Program-made: the position numbers and the translations under genes
The notes under the pieces: generated by a model
Seen by the model: the letters and a program-made list of their open reading frames with translations, nothing else
Database searches by the model: none
What the model was told of the DNA's origin: nothing
Assembly (NCBI GenBank): GCA_021838585.1
Contig: JAKCDE010000005.1
Location: 54,529 to 118,528, forward strand
Origin: Nitrospirota bacterium
Lineage (GTDB): Bacteria; Nitrospirota_A; Leptospirillia; Leptospirillales; Leptospirillaceae
Reading direction: 5' to 3'
Length of the DNA stretch: 64,000 nt
Shown: piece by piece, positions 1-8,328 of the stretch
Layout: each line of letters starts with the position of its first letter
How positions within the stretch are numbered: position 1 is the first letter of the stretch

Positions 1-1
1 G

Positions 2-634
2 TGGCAAACGCGCCACGTGACCCTTGTCGATGGCTCCACCGAGCACTGTTCTTCCCGCGATTTCTCCGGATTCGGCCATCATTACCAGTATGACCCGCCG
101 GGAGACCCCGACCTCGCCCGCCGGATTGTGGCATCGGGCCGACACCTGGGGATCTCCGTCGCGGAAGGGGTCCATGGAGTCGACCACGCCATCTCCGTCC
201 CGCTCTTTTTTCTTCTTCCGGAAGGGACGACTCCTGTCGTTCCGGTGTCCCAGTCGCTCTCGGGGGTGAGGCAGGCTTCTCTTCTGGGGGAGTCCCTCAG
301 GAGGCTCGAGTCCGCTGGTTTGAAACGGCTCCTTCTGCTCGTCTCGGGGGTATGGTCACAGAATCCGATGGAGATGGCCCGGGGGCAGGAAGATCCGGCG
401 ATACCGCTCTGGACGGAAAGGATCAGGACGAATGTCTTCGACCGGGAGAACCCGGACTGGAGCTTCCTTCCGGAGCTCACGCGGGAGACTCTCGACCGGC
501 TCGATCCCCCCGGACGACTTCGGGAGCTCCACCTTCTGAAAGGACTGGGTGTCCGTGGGGGACGCTTGTGGGCCAAAGAGCGGATCCCTGGCCTTGTCCA
601 GGTCCTTGCTGCCTTCGATCCGATCTTCGTGTAA
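2..634 (+). CDS. LigB-type class III extradiol dioxygenase family protein (5' partial)
   Basis: The frame is open through the window edge, so only the C-terminal ~210 residues are seen; GTG at 17 is internal. The segment has the layout of DODA/LigB catalytic proteins: a PPGDP loop followed by LARRI, then GVDHAISVPLFFL, equivalent to the family's DHGxWVPL active-site stretch, then a strand of the PVVPVSQS type. These enzymes are non-haem Fe(II) ring-cleaving dioxygenases or relatives of unknown substrate. The N-terminal metal-binding histidines lie outside the window, so activity cannot be judged. The next gene on the same strand begins more than 300 bases downstream from its own putative promoter, so this looks like the end of a transcription unit. 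An AMMECR/MEMO-type relative is less likely because of the DHAISVPL motif. Confidence 0.7.
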   Translation, partial: WQTRHVTLVDGSTEHCSSRDFSGFGHHYQYDPPGDPDLARRIVASGRHLGISVAEGVHGVDHAISVPLFFLLPEGTTPVVPVSQSLSGVRQASLLGESLRRLESAGLKRLLLLVSGVWSQNPMEMARGQEDPAIPLWTERIRTNVFDRENPDWSFLPELTRETLDRLDPPGRLRELHLLKGLGVRGGRLWAKERIPGLVQVLAAFDPIFV

Positions 635-949
635 GCCGGGGACGTCTTCATACATAAAGAGTCCCGGTCATTTTGCCAGGCACGGAGATCGTTCCGCCAT
701 ACCCTCATCAGATTTTTCCTCTCCCTCCGACAGGAAGGTTTTCAGAGAAATCCTGTCCGCGGTTTTTGCGATGTTTCTTTATAAGAGGGTCGATCCCGTC
801 TTTCCTGCCGGACCCGGTGCGGAGGCTATGGCGCCTCTTTTCGGAGATAGGTCGGGGCTTATGTTCAGCTTTTGAAAAAAGGCCCGATAAGAGTATCATG
901 GTGAGCGTTTAATGCTCCTGTGAGGGGACAGATTTCGGGGAGGGGTTTC
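635..949. other. Intergenic region without a supported gene
   Basis: This stretch separates the dioxygenase gene from the chemoreceptor operon. A 7-bp inverted repeat (729-735 with 751-757) followed by a short T run near 763 could act as a terminator for the upstream gene, but the loop is long. A sigma-28-like promoter lies at 864-890. Short open frames here have no ribosome binding site or recognisable protein and are not called. Confidence 0.5.
864..890 (+). promoter_or_regulatory. Putative sigma-28 (FliA) promoter of the chemotaxis operon
   Basis: TTCAGCTT at 864-871 and CCCGATAA at 883-890 are separated by exactly 11 nt. The FliA consensus is TAAAGTTT-N11-GCCGATAA, so the -10 box matches 7 of 8 bases and the -35 box 5 of 8. 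It sits about 60 nt before the chemoreceptor start, where FliA control of chemotaxis genes is expected. The assignment is by eye. Confidence 0.5.
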
Positions 950-2134
950 ATGAGCTTGTTCGGCGGTGGCAATCGTCGTGAGGAAGGACGGGAGCAGGTC
1001 GGCTTAAGAGAGAGATCCGGGGAGGATTTTCTCGAGGATTCCCGTGTTCTCCGGAAGATCCTGGACGCTGTTCCCGATCTCGGGATCGCGATCGCGTCGC
1101 CCGAGACGGGAAGCGGGCGCGCGGGGAACCGGATCCTTTACATGAACCAGGCCATGAAGAAGATCGTCTCCGCCATGGAGGCGGAGATGAAGCGCTCCTT
1201 CGGCGTCTCCGCCTCCGAGGTGATGGATGGCTCCATCCACCGGTTCCACAAGGATCCGGACCGGATCCGGAAGATTCTCGAGGGGCTTCGGCCCGGAGAG
1301 ATCCGGAAAAATCAGGTGATGGAGATCGGAGGGATTTCCCTTCTCTCGACGACGGAGGTGGTGGCCGATCCCGTTTCCGGAAAGGCTCTGGGGTACATGA
1401 CCGTTTTTCGGGACGTGACCGCCGACCGGCTCCTCGAACAATCGGCAGAGTCCCAGAGCCGCTCATCCCAGGTCCTCTCCCGGGCCGTCGGGGAGCTCGA
1501 TTCCGGCATCCGGGAGATCGTGGTGGCGACCGGAAAGGTGGCGGCCGAATCCCAGAAAACCCGCTCGGAGGGGGAGGGCGGACGCCAGACCCTCGAAGCC
1601 CTGCTCTCCCAGGTTCTGGAGGCGGGGGAGGCCATGCGCGCTCTCGTGGAAGTCGTGAACGGGCTCAACGCCCGAAGCCAGGAGATCGGGAAGGTGGTCG
1701 AAGTGATCGACGACATCGCGAGCCAGACGAACCTTCTGGCCCTGAATGCCGCCATCGAGGCGGCCCGGGCGGGCGAGCAGGGAAGAGGGTTCGCGGTGGT
1801 GGCCGACGAGGTGCGTAAACTTGCGGAGCGGACCATTCGCGCCACGAAGGAAATCGGCACGACCATCCGGGAGACCCAGGGAGAGACGACCCGCACGGCG
1901 ACCCTGATCCACGGAACCCTGGGAAAGGTCGAGGAAAGCCAGAAGAAGGCCCAGGGAGTGGGGACGGTCTTCGCCTCGATCGTCGACCGCGCGACGATTC
2001 TGTCCGAGACCTTGAACGGCATCGTCGGCGTGACGGAAAAACAGTCCCGCAACGTGTCGGAGGTCAGAAAGCAACTCGAATCCCTGGTGGTCGCACTTGA
2101 CGAGAATCTCAAAAAGGTGAGGAAAGGACAGTGA
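950..2134 (+). CDS. Cytoplasmic PAS-containing methyl-accepting chemotaxis protein
   Basis: A 394-residue soluble chemoreceptor; no membrane segment is visible. Residues ~35-165 form a PAS-like sensor ([19 protein letters not shown], closing strand [12 protein letters not shown]). Residues ~180-390 form the MCP signalling hairpin, with the conserved tip sequence [20 protein letters not shown] followed by [18 protein letters not shown]. It should pass a cytoplasmic signal to CheA through CheW or CheV. ATG at 950 is chosen because a GGGGAGGGG ribosome binding site stands just upstream; an in-frame GTG at 920 lacks one. It heads a four-gene chemotaxis operon and is followed after 63 nt by the ODP-like gene. 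The PAS ligand is not evident. Confidence 0.9.
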   Translation: MSLFGGGNRREEGREQVGLRERSGEDFLEDSRVLRKILDAVPDLGIAIASPETGSGRAGNRILYMNQAMKKIVSAMEAEMKRSFGVSASEVMDGSIHRFHKDPDRIRKILEGLRPGEIRKNQVMEIGGISLLSTTEVVADPVSGKALGYMTVFRDVTADRLLEQSAESQSRSSQVLSRAVGELDSGIREIVVATGKVAAESQKTRSEGEGGRQTLEALLSQVLEAGEAMRALVEVVNGLNARSQEIGKVVEVIDDIASQTNLLALNAAIEAARAGEQGRGFAVVADEVRKLAERTIRATKEIGTTIRETQGETTRTATLIHGTLGKVEESQKKAQGVGTVFASIVDRATILSETLNGIVGVTEKQSRNVSEVRKQLESLVVALDENLKKVRKGQ

Positions 2135-2197
2135 TCCCCCTTCTCCCAGAAGATTCAATCCCGACCGGATGTCGGTCAACATCGATGAGGAGGTTCC

Positions 2198-2947
2198 ATG
2201 GCATCGGAGATCGTCTTTGATTCCCCCAACCACAAATTCGTCTGGCTTGGCCGCGACGAAACGGGCCTCGAGGAAGGGGTGCAGACGAACCAGTACCTGA
2301 TCGTCGACAACGGCCGGGGGACCCTGCTCGACCCCGGGGGGTTCGGGGTCTTTTCCCGGGTGGTGGTGAACATGAGCGAGTTCGCGGATCCGGAAAAGGT
2401 CGACCACATCTTCCTCTGCCACCAGGATCCTGACGTGGGAGGGGGGCTCGCCTCCTGGATGGACATGACCCCGGCCCGGGTTCACGTCTCCGCGCTCTGG
2501 ATCCGGTTTCTCCTGCACTACGGGGTGACGGCCCTGGACAGGATCGAGGGGATCCCGGACGGGGGAGGGACGCTTTCCCTCCCTTCCGGCAACCGCCTGG
2601 ATTTCATCCCGGCCCATTTTCTCCATTCCCCGGGGAATTTCCATGTCTTCGACCACGCCTCGGGCATCCTCTTCACGGGGGATCTGGGCGCCGCGATCTA
2701 TCCCAAGGGGGAGACGCCCCTCTATGTGGAGAACTTCGAGGACCATGTCCGCCACATGGAGGGATTCCATGTGCGGTACGTGGCGACCTCGCGGGCGATC
2801 GAGTACTGGCTGTCGAAGATCCGGAACCTTCCGATCCGGATGATCTGTCCCCAGCACGGATCCATCTTCCGGGAGCCGGAAGCCCGGAAGTTCCTGGACT
2901 GGATCGGAAAGGCGCGCGTCGGCTTCGACGCGAACATCTTCACCTGA
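2198..2947 (+). CDS. ODP-like di-iron metallo-beta-lactamase-fold protein, probable oxygen sensor
   Basis: A 249-residue MBL-fold protein without the flavodoxin domain of flavodiiron proteins. The usual HxExDH motif is HQDPDV (H75, D77, D79); further candidate ligands are H143 in HSPGNFH, D162 in FTGDLGA and H220 in PQHGSIF. HQDPD in place of HxExD is typical of the ODP (oxygen-binding di-iron protein) family, one member of which acts as an oxygen sensor with a chemoreceptor in Treponema. Here it lies between two chemoreceptor genes and upstream of cheV, which strongly suggests the same role, though this is inferred from context. Start ATG 2198 follows AGGAGG. A redox enzyme (oxygen or NO reductase-like) is the alternative. 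Confidence 0.75.
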   Translation: MASEIVFDSPNHKFVWLGRDETGLEEGVQTNQYLIVDNGRGTLLDPGGFGVFSRVVVNMSEFADPEKVDHIFLCHQDPDVGGGLASWMDMTPARVHVSALWIRFLLHYGVTALDRIEGIPDGGGTLSLPSGNRLDFIPAHFLHSPGNFHVFDHASGILFTGDLGAAIYPKGETPLYVENFEDHVRHMEGFHVRYVATSRAIEYWLSKIRNLPIRMICPQHGSIFREPEARKFLDWIGKARVGFDANIFT

Positions 2948-2997
2948 GATCCAGGTGAGACAGACCGTTGACGGAAGGACCGAAAGGGAGGGACAGC

Positions 2998-3639
2998 ATG
3001 GGTGAGAGACTGTGCGAAAGGGAGCGTCTGGCCCTGGGCGAGCTTCAGGCGGATCTGGTTTTTGTACGAAACTATATCGTGCAGCTCGAGGAAATCAACC
3101 GGATGCACGACCGGGACATCGGCTCCATGACCGACATCCTCCGGACGCGGATGGAACGGATCGACGTGTCGACCATGATCCGGAAGGGGCAGGAGTCGAT
3201 CGCGAACCTCGAGCGCTTCCAGACGGTTCTCGAACGGATTTCGGCGATCGGGCTCGAGATTCGGGAGATCTCGACCCAGGTGAACCTTCTGTCGATCAAC
3301 GCCGCGATCGAGGCCGCCCACGCCAAGGAGGCCGGACGTGGGTTCGCCGTGGTGGCGGAGGAGATCAAGAAGCTCTCCGACAGGACGCGAAAGTCGGTCG
3401 AGGAAATTTCCAAGACGGTGGAGTCGATCGGCGCCGAACTCGGGGCCATGCGGGAGAGCATCGAGGATGTGCAGAGCCGGATCGGAGAGATGAAGGATTT
3501 CTCGGAGAAGATCGAGCAGAGCGTGGCCCACATGAAGGACGTCGCCTCCGGAAATCTTCTCAAAAAGTTTCTGGGGATCGTTGTCGGCCGGTCCGACCGG
3601 ATGAGCCAGCTGATCCGGGGGGTCTTCTCGAAAGCCTAG
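2998..3639 (+). CDS. Short soluble methyl-accepting chemotaxis protein
   Basis: A 213-residue protein made almost entirely of helical chemoreceptor hairpin. The tip region reads [18 protein letters not shown] followed by [18 protein letters not shown], the CheA/CheW contact site. There is no membrane segment and no recognised sensor domain; residues 1-60 are helical and may bind a partner. Directly following the ODP-like gene, it is the natural signalling partner for that protein, as in ODP/receptor pairs, but this is inference. ATG at 2998 is preceded by AGGGAGGGA; a TTG at 2968 is less likely. It is half the usual receptor length and has only a short post-tip bundle, so methylation sites are uncertain. 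Confidence 0.85.
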   Translation: MGERLCERERLALGELQADLVFVRNYIVQLEEINRMHDRDIGSMTDILRTRMERIDVSTMIRKGQESIANLERFQTVLERISAIGLEIREISTQVNLLSINAAIEAAHAKEAGRGFAVVAEEIKKLSDRTRKSVEEISKTVESIGAELGAMRESIEDVQSRIGEMKDFSEKIEQSVAHMKDVASGNLLKKFLGIVVGRSDRMSQLIRGVFSKA

Positions 3640-3693
3640 GATCCGCGGGACGGAGTCCCGAAGATAAAAACACCTTGTCAGGAGTCAGGAACG

Positions 3694-4680
3694 ATGAGCG
3701 GTAAAACAGATATCGAGAATCTCGTTCTCCAGGTCGGGACCAACCAGATGGAGCTTGTGGACTTTCGCATCTTTCAGGTGGACAAAAACAATCCCGATAA
3801 GGTCATGGAGGGGATTTACGGGGTCAACGTGGCCAAGGTGATCGAGATCATCAAACTCCCGGAAATCACCCCGGTGCCAAACGCCAACCCCTTCCAGGAC
3901 GGGGTCATCAATCTTCGGGGCATCGTCATTCCCATCATCAATCTCGCCCGGTGGATGCGTGTGACGGAGCCTCCCGGCATCACCTCCTCCCAGGTGATCG
4001 TGACGGAGTTTTCAAATATCCGTCTCGGCTTCCTCGTCCATCAGAGCGTTCAGATCCGGCGGGTGTCCTGGAAAAGCATTGTCCCGATCAACCTTCCCTC
4101 TTCCGCCACCCACAAGGATTCGAGTGTCGTCGGGACAATCAAGCTCACGGAGGGACCGGACGCGGGGCGTGTCCTCCTGATCCTTGACTTCGAAAGCATC
4201 GTCGAGGAGATGGGGCTTTATTCGCGCCAGGTGCACGACATCGAGTCCCTGCCGAAGGCGGAGTCCACAGGAAAGACCGTTCTCGTAGTCGACGACAGCG
4301 GGGTCGCCCGCAACATGCTGTCCAAGGCACTGGACAAGGATGGCTACAAGGTCGCGCTGGCTCGGAACGGGGAAGAGGGACTGACAATGATGGCGCAGAT
4401 CTGGAAGAAAAATCCGGAGGAGCTCGCGGCCGTCATCTCCGACGTCGAGATGCCTGTTATGGACGGGTACTCTTTCGTGAAGAAGATCAAGGAAAACCCT
4501 GAATGGAAGAGTATTCCCGTCATCATGAACTCCTCCATGAGCGGGACGGAGAACATGAGGAAAGGCCGGGAGCTGGGGATTGACGAGTATGTGGTGAAGT
4601 TCGAACCCCAGAAATTCCTGGACGCCCTCAACGCGGCCCTGACCCGTCACAAGGAGAAGGGGATCGCGGTCAAGCCTTAA
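3694..4680 (+). CDS. cheV: Chemotaxis coupling protein CheV (CheW domain plus receiver)
   Basis: A 328-residue protein. Residues ~20-175 are a CheW-like coupling domain (YGVNVAKVIEIIKLPEITPVPN, GVINLRGIVIPIINLARW). Residues ~193-320 are a response-regulator receiver with VLVVDDSGVARN at its start, the phospho-acceptor Asp in ISDVEMPVMDGYSF, and the conserved Lys in YVVKFEPQKF. CheV couples receptors to CheA and its coupling is tuned by phosphorylation. It closes the chemotaxis operon, 54 nt after the soluble receptor. No cheA, cheW or cheY lies in the window, so the core complex must be encoded elsewhere. Confidence 0.95.
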   Translation: MSGKTDIENLVLQVGTNQMELVDFRIFQVDKNNPDKVMEGIYGVNVAKVIEIIKLPEITPVPNANPFQDGVINLRGIVIPIINLARWMRVTEPPGITSSQVIVTEFSNIRLGFLVHQSVQIRRVSWKSIVPINLPSSATHKDSSVVGTIKLTEGPDAGRVLLILDFESIVEEMGLYSRQVHDIESLPKAESTGKTVLVVDDSGVARNMLSKALDKDGYKVALARNGEEGLTMMAQIWKKNPEELAAVISDVEMPVMDGYSFVKKIKENPEWKSIPVIMNSSMSGTENMRKGRELGIDEYVVKFEPQKFLDALNAALTRHKEKGIAVKP

Positions 4681-4698
4681 AAGGAATGTTCCCTCGTC

Positions 4699-5016
4699 TC
4701 AGAATTTGGGAAAATAAATGAACGATTCCCCGTACATCAGGGTCAGGGCGAAGATCCAGGGAAGCTGGGGGGACATTCTCCAGAGAAGTCCCGGATCCCG
4801 TCCCGCCTCGGGCTCCGGACGGGCCTCCGAGAGAAGGGCCCCGAACCCGACTCCCGCTGCGAGACTTCCCGTAATGGCAAACCAGGAGATCATTTCCAGC
4901 CCGCCTTCGTTGTGTCTCGACCCATAAAGATTGAGGGTCATCCCCCCCTGAATCAGAAGAAATTCGATACCCAGATACAGAATCAGCTTCATGACGAAGG
5001 ATTGGGACTCTTTCAC
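4699..5016 (-). CDS. Small membrane protein of unknown function
   Basis: A 105-residue protein with three likely membrane helices (LILYLGIEFLLIQGG, WFAITGSLAAGVGFGALL and IFALTLMYGESFIYF). No family is recognised. The GTG start at 5016 overlaps the rlmN stop in a GTGA tetranucleotide and has GGGAGGAG upstream, so translation is probably coupled to rlmN. It is the last gene of the 7005-to-4699 operon and runs convergently toward cheV. A longer frame upstream would lie inside rlmN and is rejected. The function is unknown. Confidence 0.65.
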   Translation of the reverse strand: MKESQSFVMKLILYLGIEFLLIQGGMTLNLYGSRHNEGGLEMISWFAITGSLAAGVGFGALLSEARPEPEAGRDPGLLWRMSPQLPWIFALTLMYGESFIYFPKF

Positions 5017-6095
5017 GAAACGGTCTCCTCCCTGTATTCGCTCCCTGCGGCCGGGATATTTTCTCTTGCCAGCTGCCCGCATGCCGCAAGCACGTCCGGA
5101 CCCATGGATTTCCGTATTGTCGCCGTGATGTGGAATCCCGAAAGAATATCGGCAAAAACCTGAACGACATCCCCTTCCGGCCGCTCAAAGGGCGATCCCG
5201 GAAAGGGATTGAACGGGATGAGATTGACCTTCGACCGGAAAGGAGCCAGCAGACGGCCGAGTGCCCGGGCCTGCTCAGGCCGGTCGTTCTTGCCGCCCAG
5301 GAGAACGTATTCGAAGGTGACGCGCTCCCGGTTTTTGAGAGGAAACTCCCGGCACGCCTCCAGAATTTCGGCGATGGAGTAGATCCTGCCTACCGGCATG
5401 ATCTCCCGGCGCAGAAGATCATCGGGGGCGCACAGGCTGACGGCGAGCTGGACTCCGAGGTTGGCCTCTCCCAGGAGTCTCATCTTGGGAACCAGTCCGG
5501 ATGTCGAAACAGTGATCCTCCGGGGGGAGAGTCCGATCCCTTCGGGATGGGTCAGGCTCCGGATGGCCACAACCAGGGCATCGAGATTGGCCAGTGGTTC
5601 CCCCATCCCCATGAAGACGATATGGTCGATGAGGAGTCTGTCCGTGGAGGGTTCCCCCGATCCTCCAAGATGGCGCATCGCCTGGATCCATTGTCCCAGG
5701 ATTTCGGAGGGAGAGAGGTTCCGGATGAGTCCCATGGCTGCGGTTCGGCAAAACCGGCATCCGATGCCGCATCCGGCCTGTGTGGAAAGGCAGAGGGTCA
5801 TGCGCCCCTTCCGGGGGATCAGGACCGACTCGATGACAGGGCTGTCCGCCAGGCGAAGGGCCAGTTTCCGTGTTCCATCCACCGAGATGTGGGCGGATTC
5901 GAGGGAGGGAATTCCGAGCATTTCCTCCTCTTCCAGTCGTGTCCGGGTGGAAGGGGGAAGGTTTGTCATCGCCTGCGGATCGGTGACCCCTTTTCTGAAG
6001 ACCCAATGGGCGGTCTGGCGACCACGATAGGGGGGCTCTCCCAGTTCCCGGAATTTTTCAGCCCAGAGTCCTGCGGGGATATCGAGAAGGTTCAC
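5013..6095 (-). CDS. rlmN: 23S rRNA/tRNA (adenine-C2)-methyltransferase RlmN
   Basis: A 360-residue radical SAM methyltransferase that methylates A2503 of 23S rRNA and A37 of some tRNAs. It shows the radical SAM cluster CGIGCRFC, the preceding LCLSTQAG, the MGMGEPL nucleotide-binding segment, and a C-terminal Cys in LAACGQLARE that corresponds to the methyl-accepting cysteine loop. GTG at 6095 overlaps the PAP2 stop in a GTGA and gives the normal family length. The same frame stays open upstream through the PAP2 gene, but that part does not read as RlmN. All catalytic cysteines are present. Confidence 0.95.
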   Translation of the reverse strand: MNLLDIPAGLWAEKFRELGEPPYRGRQTAHWVFRKGVTDPQAMTNLPPSTRTRLEEEEMLGIPSLESAHISVDGTRKLALRLADSPVIESVLIPRKGRMTLCLSTQAGCGIGCRFCRTAAMGLIRNLSPSEILGQWIQAMRHLGGSGEPSTDRLLIDHIVFMGMGEPLANLDALVVAIRSLTHPEGIGLSPRRITVSTSGLVPKMRLLGEANLGVQLAVSLCAPDDLLRREIMPVGRIYSIAEILEACREFPLKNRERVTFEYVLLGGKNDRPEQARALGRLLAPFRSKVNLIPFNPFPGSPFERPEGDVVQVFADILSGFHITATIRKSMGPDVLAACGQLARENIPAAGSEYREETVS

Positions 6096-6688
6096 GGAGT
6101 TGTCCCCGGGCCTTCCGGTTTTGCGGCGTTCGCCCGGATCCACCGGGGCGCAATCCACCGCATGACAAGAAAGGTTGAAAAGAGGCCGATGAACGCCCCG
6201 CCAAGAACATCGAGGGGGAAGTGGGCGCCCACGTAGATTCTGGACAGACCCGTCAGGGTCGCCAGGGTGAAGAGGGGGACGGCAATGGGGGGATACAGGC
6301 TTGAAAATAGCGAGGCCGTTGAAAATGCGGTGAAGGTGTGGCCCGATGGAAAGGAGTTGGCATAGAGGGAGGGGCCCAGAACGTGGACGGTCACGGCATG
6401 GGAGGCGATGGCCGAATGGAATGCGGCCAGGGGCCGGTCCCGTTGGACCAGATGCTTGAGGGTCGTTCCGACGATGAAGGAGACGAAGGATGTTGAAGCC
6501 CAGAGGACAAAGTCCCGCCTGAAGTTCTTCCGGGCGAACAAGGCCATGAGGAGCAGTCCGATCGGGAAAAGATAGAATCCATTGCCGAGTGCGGTGGCCG
6601 CCTCCATGACCGGATCGAGCCAGGAGCGTTCGAGTGTGTTGTTGAGCCAGAGGAAAAGGCTCTGGTCGGCATGGATCAGGCTGTTCAT
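6092..6688 (-). CDS. PAP2-family membrane phosphatase
   Basis: A 198-residue integral membrane protein with about five hydrophobic helices. It carries the three PAP2 signature motifs in order: KHLVQRDRP (KxxxxxxRP), NSFPSGH (PSGH) and SRIYVGAHFPLD (SRxxxxxHxxxD), so the acid phosphatase active site is intact. Family members dephosphorylate undecaprenyl pyrophosphate, phosphatidic acid or lipid A precursors; the substrate here cannot be told. It sits between the unknown gene at 6712 and rlmN, with which it overlaps by 4 nt. ATG at 6688 follows GAAAGGAACG. Confidence 0.9.
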   Translation of the reverse strand: MNSLIHADQSLFLWLNNTLERSWLDPVMEAATALGNGFYLFPIGLLLMALFARKNFRRDFVLWASTSFVSFIVGTTLKHLVQRDRPLAAFHSAIASHAVTVHVLGPSLYANSFPSGHTFTAFSTASLFSSLYPPIAVPLFTLATLTGLSRIYVGAHFPLDVLGGAFIGLFSTFLVMRWIAPRWIRANAAKPEGPGTTP

Positions 6689-6711
6689 CGTTCCTTTCGG
6701 GAGAGGACGGG

Positions 6712-7005
6712 CTAGTCCGAGCGGTCCTTGGCAAGAAGCGCCCTGAGACGGTCCCGGACGGCCTGCTTGGACCAGTCGGAGGGATAGGAGATGCGGAAAA
6801 CCCCGCCGGCTTCCGAGAAGCCATGTTTTTCGATCAGGTATCGCCCCACTTCAAAAATCTGTTCGCGCCAGGTGGCGGAGCTTGTCCATTGCATGGCCTC
6901 CAGGACGAGCTCGCCGAACTCCTCCTCGGGGATCCGCTCCGGATGCCAGAGGTCGATCTCTCCGGAATGATCCGGATCCCGGCTCACAAGGGAATAGACG
7001 GGCAT
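6712..7005 (-). CDS. Conserved-looking small protein of unknown function
   Basis: A 97-residue, acidic, soluble protein (MPVYSLVSRDPDHSGEIDLW start) with no family I recognise. It is rich in charged and aromatic residues and has no signal peptide, cysteine cluster or repeat. It is the first gene of the minus-strand operon continuing to PAP2, rlmN and the small membrane protein. AAGGAG lies upstream of ATG 7005, and a TATAAT on the minus strand (plus-strand 7056-7061) could be its -10 box. Confidence 0.6.
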   Translation of the reverse strand: MPVYSLVSRDPDHSGEIDLWHPERIPEEEFGELVLEAMQWTSSATWREQIFEVGRYLIEKHGFSEAGGVFRISYPSDWSKQAVRDRLRALLAKDRSD

Positions 7006-7107
7006 GGGCTGTGGACTCCTTGAGTGGAGAGTGATTTGGGGATCCGTTTGACGCTATTATACACCAATCAATATTCTCCGGTATATCGGCGGTTATGAAA
7101 GGAACCC

Positions 7108-8328
7108 GTGGAAAAAGCCTCTCTCCTTCTCCTTCTTCTCTCCGGTCTTCTGATCGCGGCCCTTTTTCTTTCCCGCCTTTCCGAGCGCCTCCGCACTCCC
7201 GACATTCTCTGGTTCATGCTTTTAGGCCTCCTGCTCGGTCCGACGGGTCTTGGGATCCTCTCCGGAGAGTCGCTCATGGGTGCCGGCCACATCTTTCTTC
7301 TTGGGGCCGTCTTCCTCGTCCTTTACGAAGCCGGTCTCCGGACGCGGATCGACCGGGTTCGCGACCACGGGATCGCCATCGCCCTTCTGGTATCCCTGGG
7401 GCTTTTTCTGACCTCGCTCCTCCTCGCCGTCGCGGTCCATTTCCTTTTTGGCATGACGTTGTACGAGGGCCTTCTTCTGGGAGCGATCCTTTCCACGACC
7501 GATCCCGCATCCATCCTGCCGATTCTCAGGAAGCTCCCCATTCCACCCCGGGTCTTTGAGACCCTGGTGGCCGAGAGTGCCCTGGGAGACGTCACGGGAA
7601 GTCTGATGACCCTTTTCATTCTCTCCCTCTCCCGGCCGGAGGGCTCCATTTCGGGAACGCTTCTGGATTTTTCCTTCTCCATTCTCTGGGGAGCCCTGAC
7701 GGGCGCCCTTCTGGGTGTGGCTGTCATTCTGCTCGCCACCCACAGGAAAATAGGCCTTTTCCGGGACAACCTGCCGGTTCTGGTGTTATCGTCACTTCTT
7801 GCGGGGTTCGGTCTATCCCTCTTCCTTCATGCGCAGGCCCTCCTTTGCGCCTTCGTTCTCGGAATGGTGGTGGGCCGGGCTTCCGGCGCCGCGAAGAAGG
7901 ACGTCTCCCCCTTTTCCGGAGAGGCGTTCAAGACGGTCAACGATCTAGTCGCCTATCTGGCGAGTTTCTTCATCTTCCTGGTCATGGGAACGCTGATACC
8001 GGGCTCGACGGGAGGGGTTTCCTGGATCCGTCTTTTTCTCCTCGTTCTCTTTCTCGTTGTTTTGGTGCGCCCCCTGATCGTTTTTGTCCTTCTTCCCCTC
8101 GACCGGAGATCTCAGTTTACCCTCCAGGAAATGGGATTCATGTCCGTGGTCCGGGAGACCGGGATCATGGCGGGAGCCCTTCTGGGACTCTCCCACGACG
8201 CCCTCCCGCCTAAGGCCTCCCTCATCGTCTTCTCGGTCGTGGTGGGGACCATCGCGATCGGGGCTCTCGGCTCGGCGCCCATGGCCCGCTATCTGGGATT
8301 TGCAAACCATGACGGGAGACGACCGTGA
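7108..8328 (+). CDS. CPA-type cation/proton antiporter
   Basis: A 406-residue protein with about 12 membrane helices, of the monovalent cation:proton antiporter superfamily. The TM5-like segment has GAILSTTDPASILPIL (the TDP motif of the NhaP/CPA1 group) and the next has ESALGDVTGSLM, corresponding to the conserved ES.(L/F)ND ion-binding motif. It probably exchanges Na+ or K+ for protons, useful for pH homeostasis. It is transport domain only, with no RCK/TrkA-C tail. The GTG start at 7108 has GAAAGGAA upstream. It overlaps the following lipoprotein gene in a GTGA. Confidence 0.9.
   Translation: MEKASLLLLLLSGLLIAALFLSRLSERLRTPDILWFMLLGLLLGPTGLGILSGESLMGAGHIFLLGAVFLVLYEAGLRTRIDRVRDHGIAIALLVSLGLFLTSLLLAVAVHFLFGMTLYEGLLLGAILSTTDPASILPILRKLPIPPRVFETLVAESALGDVTGSLMTLFILSLSRPEGSISGTLLDFSFSILWGALTGALLGVAVILLATHRKIGLFRDNLPVLVLSSLLAGFGLSLFLHAQALLCAFVLGMVVGRASGAAKKDVSPFSGEAFKTVNDLVAYLASFFIFLVMGTLIPGSTGGVSWIRLFLLVLFLVVLVRPLIVFVLLPLDRRSQFTLQEMGFMSVVRETGIMAGALLGLSHDALPPKASLIVFSVVVGTIAIGALGSAPMARYLGFANHDGRRP

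Noticed and set aside
1463..2857. 464-codon minus-strand open frame
   Set aside because: It spans the ends of two real plus-strand genes and has no ribosome site or domain.
5013..6824. 603-codon frame that could be read as a fused protein ending in RlmN
   Set aside because: The upstream 240 codons are an off-frame reading of the PAP2 gene; RlmN has a GTG start at 6095 that overlaps the PAP2 stop.
7063..7072. ACCAATCAAT near the antiporter promoter, like half of the TetR operator at 40806
   Set aside because: Only one arm is present and no second arm follows at the right spacing; chance is sufficient.
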